DNA of 64,000 bases from the NCBI RefSeq assembly GCF_949628215.1, contig NC_134276.1, positions 129,952,125 through 130,016,124 of the forward strand, given 5' to 3'. Under the pieces are notes generated by a model. The model was not told the DNA's origin. It did no database searches and saw only the letters and a list, made by a program, of their open reading frames with translations. This DNA is from Phalacrocorax aristotelis. Its lineage: Eukaryota; Chordata; Aves; Suliformes; Phalacrocoracidae. The position numbers and the translations under genes were made by a program. Positions 38,701 to 50,700 of this stretch are shown one piece after another; within the stretch, counting starts at the first letter, position 1; each line of letters begins with the position of its first letter.

Positions 38701-41700
38701 CTTAAATAAGCAAATCACATCTTTGTTTGACTATATGCAGTACTTATCCAACTGAGGTATAACAAGTTTATTTTGCAGCATGGTTAAACCTTCGCTGTTA
38801 TAAGAGACATAGTTGAATTGTTTTGAGTCTAACTGATGGCCAGCTGTATGTGACATTCTTCACGTGTTGATACCAAGCATAGTGTTCTTCAACATCACCA
38901 ACGTGGACAAGGGCACAGAAAGGCACCCTCAAAAAAGCACCCTCAAAGGCACCCTCAGAAAGCTTGCAGATGACATCAAACTGGAGAGAGTAGGGGGTAT
39001 AATGGAGGGCAGGGCTGCCACTCAGAGGGACTTCAACAACATGGAAGAATATGGTGGCAAAAAAAAGATGTGATGTTTAAAGGCAAACATGAATTCCTGC
39101 ACCTCTTGAAATCACCCCACAGAGCAGTACAGGCTGAGCTCTGCCTGGCTAGAAAATAGCTCCACAGAAAAGGACCTGGAAGCCCCGGTGGACAATGAGT
39201 TGAACATTAGTCAGAAATGTGCCCTTGCAGTGGGCAGTGTTAGCTGAACTGTAGTCAAACCATCAACAGAAATAACTCTTCCCCTCTTTTCAGTATTTGT
39301 GACACCACATGTGGGGTACTTTGTGTAATTTTAGGTTCCCAATTCATGAAAAAACACTGACATTCTGAAGCTAGTCCAGCAAATGTCCACCAAGATATTT
39401 AGGGGGCAGGAGTTCTGCAAGGAGGTGCTGAGACAACTGGGTTTGTTCAGCATGAAGAAAAAGAAGGCTAAGGGGATGGCTAGTTGCAGTCTACAACTAA
39501 CTTATATAGAAAACTAAGGAAACTCCTCTCAGAAGTACAGAACAAAAAGACAGGAAGCGATGGCTGCAAGTAGCAAAAGGGAAATCTGTAACAGAAATAA
39601 GGAAAATATCCTTCGCCACAAAGGTGATTCAGCGCTTGAACACATGCTGAAAGAGGCTGGGGAATTTCCCTCCTTGGAATTATTCAAGGTTTGACTGGAC
39701 AAGGCGCTGAGCAACCTGATCTAGCTTTGAAGTTGGTCCTGCTTTGAGCAGCAAGTTGGATTAAACATCCAGAGACCCCTTCCCACCTAGCTTATTTTAT
39801 GATTCCATACCAATAGAAACTAAATGGAGAATGATCGGGAAAGCATAAAGTCCATATGCAATATACATCTATGTATGCTCTGGTCAGAGTCTCCCTCCAG
39901 GATATCATCAATTAGTCCTTCCCAGATAGGAGATGCATCCCATGCTCTTCACCCTGTAGCCACCCCAGGGCGTGACCCAACCTGGAAGCCAACAGGAATT
40001 ATCCATGCAGAGCACTCTTAAAATGAAGAAATGTATTCCTGTTTAGGACTTTCTCAAACACAAAGAGAAGAGATGGCGAGCACCTCTTTTTCAAGCCAGA
40101 ATACAATCTGACCTAATAAGGTGGCAGCAAGAGCTACACAGTGATAGACTACAATTACCATTTCCAAATAAGGTGTCAGATTTACGAAAAAAAGATACTT
40201 GATTTCAATGTAGGGATGGATCAAGAAACAAGTCTAGAACCCCAAGATGATGGCAATACTGGCAGACAGGAGGCACAGAAGTCCCCAAGCATCAATTGAG
40301 CACACTGAGTTGCCAGATTAGACTCAGCATAAGGTATTCAACATGCTCTGGTATGAGCCTGCCCCAACAATAAATCTGATCTTGAGGGCAGTTTTATGTA
40401 TGATGCTCTCAAAAAAGGCAGTGAAAGCACACTCAGGTAGGAGAGGCCATAGATATTTGGTAAGTAGAAACACACACTAACTGAACCACCCAGTCTGAAG
40501 GAGAAATATGCAAATACAAGCTACAGTATTTCCCAGCATACAGAGCCCAGTGTCCGAGTGCAAGAAAGTTCAGTATATTATTTCCTTCAAATCTATTGCC
40601 TTTGCCCAAGTTGTACTTGTCTCTACTGCTGTATTTACAATACATTCCATGGTCAGAAACTTTCATACATTCTGCAGAACCTTAGATCAGCATAACCTTG
40701 AAGCATGTTAAGCTCAATTAGGAAATGCTATACATACCTTTTTTGCATACGTATCCTAGTATTGCTGCAACAAAAATTACGACAGGAATCACAATAAGAC
40801 CATATCTGCCTCTGTCATGATAGCTGTCTGCTTTAAAAAAAAAAAATAATTATTAGATCGTTAAAAAGCAACTGTGTGATACACTACTTCAGTAGAAATA
40901 CAACCTGACTGTTTTAAAGGCTATTTGTTTTTTAAAAAGTAACCTCAAGAAGTTACTGCACCAGAGTCAGTTACTAGCAAAACCCTAAGCCAGCAACAGG
41001 AAAGTTACATGGTAAGTACCTTAGTTCAGTGAAGGCAGGTCACCATTTGAAAGGTGATGGCTATTCCATTTTTTGGACTATGAAAGGCTGAGCCACTTCT
41101 CAGCCACATGAAATTTCAGTAAGTATCTTGTATTGGATTTGCACAGCAAGGTTTTGGTAGCAGGGAGGCTGCAGGGGTGGCTTCTGTGAGAAGACGCCAG
41201 AAGCTGCCCTCACGCTGGGCAGAGCTGGGTCCAGTCAGCTCCAAGACAGATCTACCACTGGCCAAGGCCGAGCCCATCACCGACAGTGGTAGTGCCTCAG
41301 CAATAACATATTTAAGAAAGGGTGAAAACTGCTGTGCAACAGCAGCTGGGAGAGAAGAATAAGAATAGTGAGAAACAGCTCTGCAGACACCAAGGTCAGC
41401 GAAGAAGGAGGGGGAGGAGGTGTTCCAGGCACTGGAGCAGAGATTCCCCTGCAGCCCATGGCAAAGCAGGCTGTCCCCCTGCAGCCCATGCAGGTTAACA
41501 GTGGAGCAGATATCCACCTGCAGCCCATGGAGGACCCCACACTGGAGCAGGTGGATGTGCCTGAAGGAGGCTGCGATGCTGTGGGAAGCCCATGCTAGAG
41601 CAAGCTCCTGGCAGGTCCTGCGGACCGTGAGAGAGGAGCCCATGCTGACACAACTTTGCTGGCAGGACTTGTGACCCTGTGGGGGACCCATGCTGGAGAA

Positions 41701-44700
41701 GTTTGCAGAAGACTGTCTCCCGTGGGTGGGGCCCAGCGCTGGTGCAGGGAGCATGGGGAGGAAGGAGCAGCAGAGACAACACAGAATGAGCTGACCACAA
41801 CCCCCGCTCCCTGTCCCCCTGCGCTGCTCCAGGGAAGGAGGCAGAGAAATCGGGAGTGAAGTTGAGTCCAGGAAGAAGGGAGGGGTGGGGCGTGGGTTGT
41901 TTTAGATTTGTTCTTGTTTCTCATTATCCTACTCTGATTTTGATTGGCAATAAATCAAATTAATTTTCCCCAGGTCGAGTCTGTTTTGCCCATTATAGTA
42001 ACTGCTCAGTGATCTCCCTGTCTTTATCTCAACCTACAAGGCTCTTGTTGTACTTTCTCCCCGCTGTCCTGTTGAGGAGGGGGATTGGTAGAGCAGCTTG
42101 ATGGCCACCTAGCAGCCAGCCAAGGTCAACCCACCTCATTTCTAATAAGTCTCTAACACATAATTCCCGTGAAGGAGGAAGATCTATACTGGCAAACCAT
42201 GAAAATTACTTTTGCACAGAAGTGGGAAATTTTGTCAGGTGAAGACTGCCTTACACACCCTACAAACATGTTCTCATCCTATGTTTGAAAAACAACCAAC
42301 CAACAAAAAGAACCCAGCTCCTGAAGCTCAGCTGAGGCTGTCCCAAAGCAATAAGCAAGAATAGGAAAACTCTTCTTTTCTCCTTTTTATATCTGTCTGT
42401 GAAGAAGGAAAAGTAGTATGTTCATTGACTCATGCAAACGCTAGATAAGAAGTCATTTTATCTAATGGCTGCTAGATGACTCACTTAAAATGACTGAATA
42501 GTTTCATCCCAGTTCATGGAAAGCAGTACAAAGAGCACAATAGTCATTAGCATTAACTACACAGGCTAGAAGGTTCAGAAGAGATCTTCTAAGTGTGTCT
42601 CCCTCTTTATTATTACTCATTTCAAATCACACCTGAAGGTTGTATTCTGTTGAGATCCCCACAAAAAGTATCTTGCTAGGGGGGTCAAACTGTCAACCTC
42701 ATACTTTTCACCAACCTTAAACACACTTTTAGCAGAAAAATCAATTTTGATGCTTTTTAGTCTTTACCTTCCTGAGAAGTCAGTAGAAATCATACAGTCA
42801 AAATCCATGCTGCTTCCCACCCTAGCCTCTCAGACTTGCATATACAACCTGACCCATTTGTTACCTTTTTCATCTGGAAAGCATTGAGTCAAAGAGATTT
42901 CAGAGCTCTTCTCCGTTTGAGAGAATTTAATGAAACATGAAGCTTTCTCAGAAGCATCAACATCCTTCTTAGGGATAAAAACTTCCTGAGTCTGACGGGT
43001 GATTCGTTTGCTACTGAACTTCCAAGCGTAATTCAGAGGCTTCGGGAAATCAGCTGCACATCTTAACACAATGTTACCACCACTGATGTTGCAACTTATT
43101 TCAGGTTTTGAAGGGGTAGCTGAAAGGAGAGAAAACATTCTGTATTACTGTGATTATAAACTGCCTTGCATTTTAGCATGGGACAAGGGCTAGAGCAACA
43201 AAAGCAGCAGGACAGTACATAGATAAAATGTGTAAGGTGTGTGTGTGTGCACATGCACATGTGTGTGAGAGATAAATGTATTTCTAAAAGTGGCCCTGTC
43301 TGTGGTTCTTCAGTGCCTAGTTTGAGACTCCTCACGGTTCACTGTCAATAGGACTAATATACAAATTATCAAATACACAAAATATCAAATATATTTCCCA
43401 AAGACTACTAGTGAAACTGCGCAGACCTGCCCAGGATGATGCCATAGATATTCAAGCATGTAAAATATACCTGCAGGCACATTTTTAGGAGATACATAAT
43501 GCCTGGGATAACTTGGGTCAGCTTGCTCAAAGAGTTTGGCCATCTACCTGAAACTACAGTGTGCCATCTACAGACATTCTAGAAGTCATTCCAAGGTGAG
43601 TAATGACAGGCACACAAATTAGATGCCACCCTTGAAAATTTGTTTGAAGTGCCTAAGTAACTTAACAATAGAGCCAAAGAACAGCCCTGCTCCACTTCTG
43701 TTTGCTGCCCTGACAAATAAACAATCCCCTTTCTAGCCTTCTTAAAGTGAATAAAGTGGTGCAAATTCTTTATGCTGTTCTTCCAGTACTTACCTAACAC
43801 AGCAAGTATGAAGGTTAAGACAGAATTTTTTTCCTGAGAATCCACGTAGTCTAACTTGTATGTGCCAGCATCATTGTCCTGCAAGTTAAATACAGTCAAG
43901 CACCCATTCTCCTTGTTAAGCAAGCTTCTGTTAAGCAGCGAATTAAAATATGTCACTTCAGTCAGCCGGTCCCATTCAGCCACTTTATCCTTGTTTTTCG
44001 TCCAAATAATTTCCTCTATTTTTTGGTCTATTTTTACTGGAAAAGTAAAATTTTCTCCCACGATGCCAAACACTTCTTCACAGCGGACGTGTGCTATAGG
44101 GAAAAAAAAGGAAAACGGTTATGTTAACAACTGTTTTATAAACTATCGCTTGACTAATGTTGTATGCACTATCAGATACATTCAAATTTAGGTTAGAAGA
44201 ACATCACAGTGTTGCAAAGTAAGGCATGTATCAGTTAAGAATTACCCAAACCCAGCCTGTCTGCACAATCATGGATAGGCACTGCAAAGGGATCCAGTTT
44301 CCACATTCTGGTTCCAGGCAGAATCTTTGTCCTGATCATCTTCCCTATCCTAAGCTCCTCTATCCTCAGTACTTTCCCTGTGCTCACTTGAATTAGGCAT
44401 CCTGCCCATGGTTTGGTTAAAAAGATGAAACGAAGACTTGTTGTCAACAGCAAAATTTATCTCAGCATCTTGTGGCAGAATGTCCAGAATGAAGCTCCTG
44501 TTGAGCAAATAAACTGCATTTTTTCCAGCATGAATATTCAGAGTTACCAAAAAAAAAAAATCACACTTCTGGCTCAAAACTGCTACTCGGTTGAAAGCGC
44601 CTGCTCTGAAATCATGGAGATGTTAGGGATTTCCTCTTGAAATGTCACTTAAGCAAGTTTATTTCACAGCCAATATATGTGAAATAGCATCCCAACCTCT

Positions 44701-47700
44701 GAGATCTATCAGAGGTGCAAACAAGAAACGGGAGCTGTCCAGAAACCTTAACTGCCATCAGTTTTGAATCAATCATATTCTGCTAAAAAAGGCCCAGATA
44801 TTCAATATAAATAAACAAACAAAAACAAAAAAGAAGCAGCATAAGATATTTTCTCTAGTTTTTGTTAATAACAGCTACATGTGTGGGGAAAAAAATAATC
44901 TACTGATCTAACAGATGAGTCCAAATTCTGCTGTGGGGAAGGGATACTGTAAACCATTAGCATCTGTGTCCCTGCTTCAGTCTTCAACAATCACCTCCTA
45001 CTTCTGAGTAGCTCTGAATGGCTCTAATAAAAAAAGAGAAAAATAAAATAAAATTGAAATGCTACTGCCATGGCAGACACGTATGTAGACATAGACAAAA
45101 GCATACCAACACTGAGTTCAAGTTACACTTGGATTAAGGACTCGATTCCACTCCATAGTAGCTGGTAACTTTTTACTACTAAGTTGAAGGGCGGGCATGA
45201 TCAAGGCATAAATGAGGCCTCATATCAAGGCCAGATTCCCAATATGCACCACAGAAAACTTCCCTTTAAACAGTAATTGTGCATGGTGAAAGAAAAATAT
45301 TTCAGAAGCTTACTCCTCAAGCCAGCTGCTCCCAAGTGACAGCTACCACTGAGTTTGGTTTGGGGTTTCTTTTTTTTGCTTCCTAGATGGCATCAAGTCA
45401 TGAACCTACCACAGTCCCTTTATTGTTCTGTGCTTCCCTCGCTTCTTATGTCATCGTTGTATGAAAACTTACTACTGTTCATAACTCAATGCAGATACTA
45501 CAGCTTTATCATATCAAAGCAAAATCACTTCCCTTCACCGTGTGTGAGTCCAGAAAACAAACTATAGCCCATCTTGCTCCACATTCTATTTTCTTTCCAT
45601 ATGAAAGCAGCCAGGACGTCAGCCAGGCCAGTCATTATGAAGATTAGGTGCCCCATTGGCAAAGAACAATGCTCACCAGCATACTGTGTCCTGCTGTTCT
45701 GCCTGGTGCCACACCATAGAAACAAAGGCTTTCTCAAACAGGAAACTGAAGGCAAGCAATAGGAAACACAGAACTGCACAAATAGAAGGTCTTCTCCATG
45801 CCTTACATCTCAAGGACTATCCAATTTGTTTGCAATTTACCCATAAAAGTACTCTTCTCACACGGTTACAGTTTCTACTTCTTGTTGTCTGCACTTATGC
45901 TGTGGCCTTTTCCAAGCACAGGAACTGGAAAAGTAAACAGAGGGCTTAGCTATCTCTCACATCTTTTCAATACAACCCACCTGCCTTTCTTTGTCTTCTA
46001 TCTTGTTCAGACACCTTTAAACATCTCACTTGCTCCTGCTGCTCCAGTATGAGATTCTGTCCTGGTTTTGGCTGGGATAGAGTCAATTTTCTTCACTGTA
46101 GCTGCTATAGTGTGTTTTAGATTTCATATGAGAACAGTGTTGATGGCACACTGAAGTTTTAGTTCTTGCTAAGCAGTGCTTATACAAGTCAAGGGCTTTT
46201 CCAGCTTGCCGTGTGTTGCTAGCGGCACAAGAAGCCAGGAAGGGAGGGAGCGCAGCCAAGACAGCTGATCCAAACTGGCCAAAGGCATAGTCCATACCAT
46301 ATGGCATCATGCTCAGCATATAAAGCTGGGGGAAGAAGAAGGAAGGGGGGGGCAGACATTGGGAGTGACAGTGTTTGTCTTCCAAGTAGCCATTACACAT
46401 GATGGAGCCCTGCTTTCCTGGAGATGGCTGAACACCTGCCTGCCCACCGGAAGTAGTGAATGAATTCCTTGTTTTGCTTTGCTTGCATGTGCAGCTTTTG
46501 CTTTTTCTTTTCATTACATTTTTATTGTTATTATTATTACTATTACTGTTTTGCTTTTCCTATTAAACTGTTCTTATCTCAACCCATGAGTTTTCTTATT
46601 TTTCCTCTTCTGGTTCTCTCTCCCATCTGACTGGGGTGGGGGGAGTGAGCAAGTGACCGCGTGGTGCTCAGTTGATGACTGGGTCTAAGCTACGACAGCA
46701 TTTCTTTCCACCCATCTCAATTAACAATTTCCAGAAAAAGTTAGAACCTAGGAGCTCCAATATTTGTGTCTGGAGACTGCACTGGGCAAGATGAAACACT
46801 GTTTTGATCTGATGAAGCTTGGAGTCTTGTTAGAGACTTTTGTTTCATAAAGACAATTTCTAGGAGTGCATTTTCCTTCAAGAAGTCATCTCTCACTGCC
46901 TAGGGACCCGTAGTATTTCCAGCATGGAGAAAGACTCCCTGCTGTAGCCACTGTGAAATTCTACCTCTCAGTAACTTTGACTCACAGACACAGCAAGCTG
47001 TGGTGGCTTAATGTCACCATGCATAAGCCAAGCCACAGTGGCTGCTGACAAGAGCAAGGTAACGTGACTCCCTTCTGGGAGGAAAGCAGCCATTTGCTGG
47101 GGGCAAGGCCATGAGCAAGGACAGGCACCACTGCTCAGCCAACCACTAACAACTTCCCAAGCCTGGCTGTTGATGCATGTGAACATTCTGTGCCTTTTTG
47201 CTCTCTTTCAGTGAGTCATTAAGAGCTAGGCTGGAGTTCCAAGGACAAGATTGTTTCTTCCTCAAGCCCAGAAATGAGACTGGAGGAAAGCAGAGCTGAA
47301 AACACATTTTCCCTCCACAGCTTCTGTTAGGCATGAGGGAGCACTGCCCTCTTTCATCACAGTCTGTTCTTGCCGGCTGGTGAAACAAAGGCTTTAGAGA
47401 CAAGGAGCTGAAGAGTTCCTGCCCAAGGACACTCAGGGCTCCCAGGAAAAAGACAGGGAAAAGGTTATCCTTCCAGGATAACTGTCACCTCCTCCTGTCT
47501 AGAACCAGGGATCGGACACGTCTACTTCCCTGCTTCACTGCTGTAGTGAGAATGTGAAGAAACCTCCAAAATCAATGCTGTCAGCTTCTTTTTTCAAGGA
47601 AATTATACATCATACAGAAATGTTGCATTAGGTCTCCACCATGCATCTTTGAGCTTCTAAAGAAAGCATGTGTCATCATATGTTTTCTAAATTGCCAAGG

Positions 47701-50700
47701 AACCCTTTCCCCTCTTTTCTACTTAATTTAATATAGAGACAGATTTCCCGTTCCACAGCAGCTAACTTCTCTGTTATGAGCAAAGAGGAAGTAACAGCCA
47801 AACACTTTCTCATACACTCTTTTTGGAAGGCCAGAAATAAGAATTATGTTTCTCTGCTTTCTCCTTCTTCCATATTATAGCTATTATTCCAATATAAAGT
47901 TTACACAACAGTAGTGCTGTGCTAATGCCTCCAGTAACCTCTGCAGAAAACATCAGACTACCTGCTCTTATTATCTCCTTCAACCCACTCCAGATTCCTT
48001 CTTATGGTATGTCTTTGTGTTCTATCCTTCCTATCGAATCACGTAATGAAAGTGCTGGTGATAAAGAGAAGCCAACACTGTGCGAGCAAAGCCTCTCCTG
48101 CAAACCCACCACCTCATCTCATCTACACCTCTTTTGTCCCCTCTTCTCCAGCAGCCCAATACCTTTGCCTGTGCAGCCTTCTCGTCCTACCCTGGACTCA
48201 GAGATCAAGTGTTCTACCCACCTCGCATTAGCTGAGCCATGACAACAGCATAGGTGCACAGATTTGGCCTGCAGCAAACAGCAAGCCATAAATCTTAGCC
48301 TGGTTTGCATTACATGAAAACATTTCAGATTCCCTCATGTTTGACAACAACTCAGCTAACGCACGTAACCTGGAACTCCACGCTAACCGAATCGTGTCTC
48401 TGAATGCAGAGCTTGGATTGAAGCCTATGCAAGACAAGGCACAGTCATTCACTCGCAGAGTAACAGGTCAACCATACAACCTAGTGTGCTATACTCAAGT
48501 TTTAATATTCACCTGAATAATTCTGACTAAGAAATTAAGCAGGCTGAAGTTAGCCACATGTTCTGTTCCGACTAAGTGGAATTTAATGCTCCACTTATCA
48601 GCAATAAATGCTTTATTACTATTTTTGTCTACCTGATTTGATTTTCTTCACTACTTTTCTTGGAGTTGATATAAGGCTTAGTTATTCTGGAGAACTTCTG
48701 TAAGCTAATTCCCTTATTTTTAATGCTATCATTAGAATCCTTTTTGGTATCAAGTACCTATTTGAAATGCAAGAATCGCAGAAGAAGAATCGCAGAAGAA
48801 GAATCGCAGAAGAAGCACAGGTTGGAAGGGACCTCAGGGATCATCTAGTGCAACCTTTCCAGGAAGAGCACAGCCTACACAAGATGGCCCAGCGCCCTGT
48901 CCAGCCAAATCTTAAAAGTGTCCAACGTGGCCAAGTCAACCACTTCCCTGGGAGATTATTCCAATGGTTGACTGTCCTCACTGTGAAAAATTTCCTTCTC
49001 GTGTCCAATTGGAATCTCCCCAAGAGCAACTTGTGTCCATTCCCCCTTCTCCTCTCCATGGGACTCCTTGTAAAAAGGGAGTCTCCATCTTCTTTGTAGC
49101 TGCCCCTTAAGTACTGGTACATGGTGATGAGATCCCCTCTGAGCCTTCTTTTCTCAAGGCTGAACAAACCCAGCTCTCCCAGACTATCCTCCTATGGCAG
49201 GCTGCCCAGTCCTTTGATCATCTTGGTGGCCCTTCTCTGGACCCCTTCCAGCCTGTCCACAGCCTTATAGAGGGGACCAGAACTGTACACAGTACTCCAG
49301 GTGTGGCCTGACAAGCGCTGAGTAGAGCAGGATGACTTCTTTATCTCTGCTGCTGATGCCCTTTTCGATGCAACCCAGCATCCTGTTGGCCTTCTTGGCC
49401 GCAGCAGCGCACTGTTCGCTCATGTTGAGCTTCCTGTCCACCAGGACCCCCAGGTCCCTTTCTACAGAGCTGCTCTCCAGCCAGGTGCATCCCAGTCTGT
49501 GCTGCACTCCTGGATTATGTTTTCCCAGGTGAATGACCTTACACTTGCCCTTGTTGAACTTCATAAGGTACTTGTTGGCCCAGTCTTCCAGCCTATCCAG
49601 ATTTTCCTGCAGAACATCTCTCCTTTCTGGAGTGTCTGCATCCCCACTCCATTTGGTGTCAGCTGCAAAATTAATCAGGCCACACTTGATCCCATTATCC
49701 AGATCGCTTTAAAATGTTGAATAACATTGGGCCCAATATCGATCCCTGGGGGACTCCACTAGTGACAGGTTGTCACCTTGAAAAAGAGCTGTTTACCACC
49801 ACCCTTTGGGTGCAGCCCATCAGCAAATTCCCCACCCACTGCACAGACCAGTTGCCTAGGCCATATATGTATATATTAGGTCTATACCAGCCTCATTTAG
49901 GCTTCCATATTACGATTAAGGCATTGCTGCTGCTGAAGCTGGGTGGAAGAGTCTTTACTGATTAGCTTATAGCAAGGAACTGTCTGCCTCAGGAGTTGGG
50001 CTTTCTAAAGAGTGGATTTTTGTTCTGTTTTTGTGACTTCCCAAATACCGCTTCGTGAGGCTTTTCTTTAATTGGGAATTCCCCCAGCAGCTGTAAGCAA
50101 CAGAGTTCTGTCCCCTCCTAACCCTCAAAATCACCAGCTGCAGAGAACCCTGAAAAAAAATGTTCAGCCTAGAAGGACTATCTGAATATTCACTCATAGT
50201 CTTCCTAATTCCCCCAGAGGGCAAACATGACCCATTTCCCAAATTCCAGTAAGAAAGCACTTAGACCTGTGGTATAAAAGCAGAGGCAAAAGCTACAACC
50301 AGGAAAGAGAGAACGAACAGTAAGCTGTAGCAGCATCCCAGGCTGTTGCAAGAGAAAATCAGATTCATGCAGGAATGACTGCAAATCTTACATGTAACAT
50401 CAAAAGCAGAGTTTTCCACTTGCATACTGCAGCAAGTTCACAAAGGTATGTGCTGCTACTCCTGGACAATATGGGACTACCTGCGTTTACAGAGCTCTAC
50501 AGATCAGCAAAGGCAGGACCTAAGGGTGGCACCCACCAACAAGCCTGCATCCCTCCCCACCACAAAATCCATACCTTCAGTTATATCCCTCAGCATAGGC
50601 CTAACAACAGGCAGCATCTCCATGCAAAGGTTATCCAGGCATTTTAAAACTATACTGCTGACAAACAGTCAGTGGAGATGACCTACCCACTCCTCCCTCT

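Noticed and set aside
41116..41754. Long minus-strand open frame (212 codons) and overlapping frames at 41.1-41.9 kb
   Set aside because: It lies entirely within the solo LTR and its GC-rich internal repeats; there are no known domains.
44235..44577. Minus-strand frames just upstream of the V-domain exon, as a possible extra Ig domain
   Set aside because: No Trp/Cys core or DxGxY motif, no good splice sites; intronic shadow.
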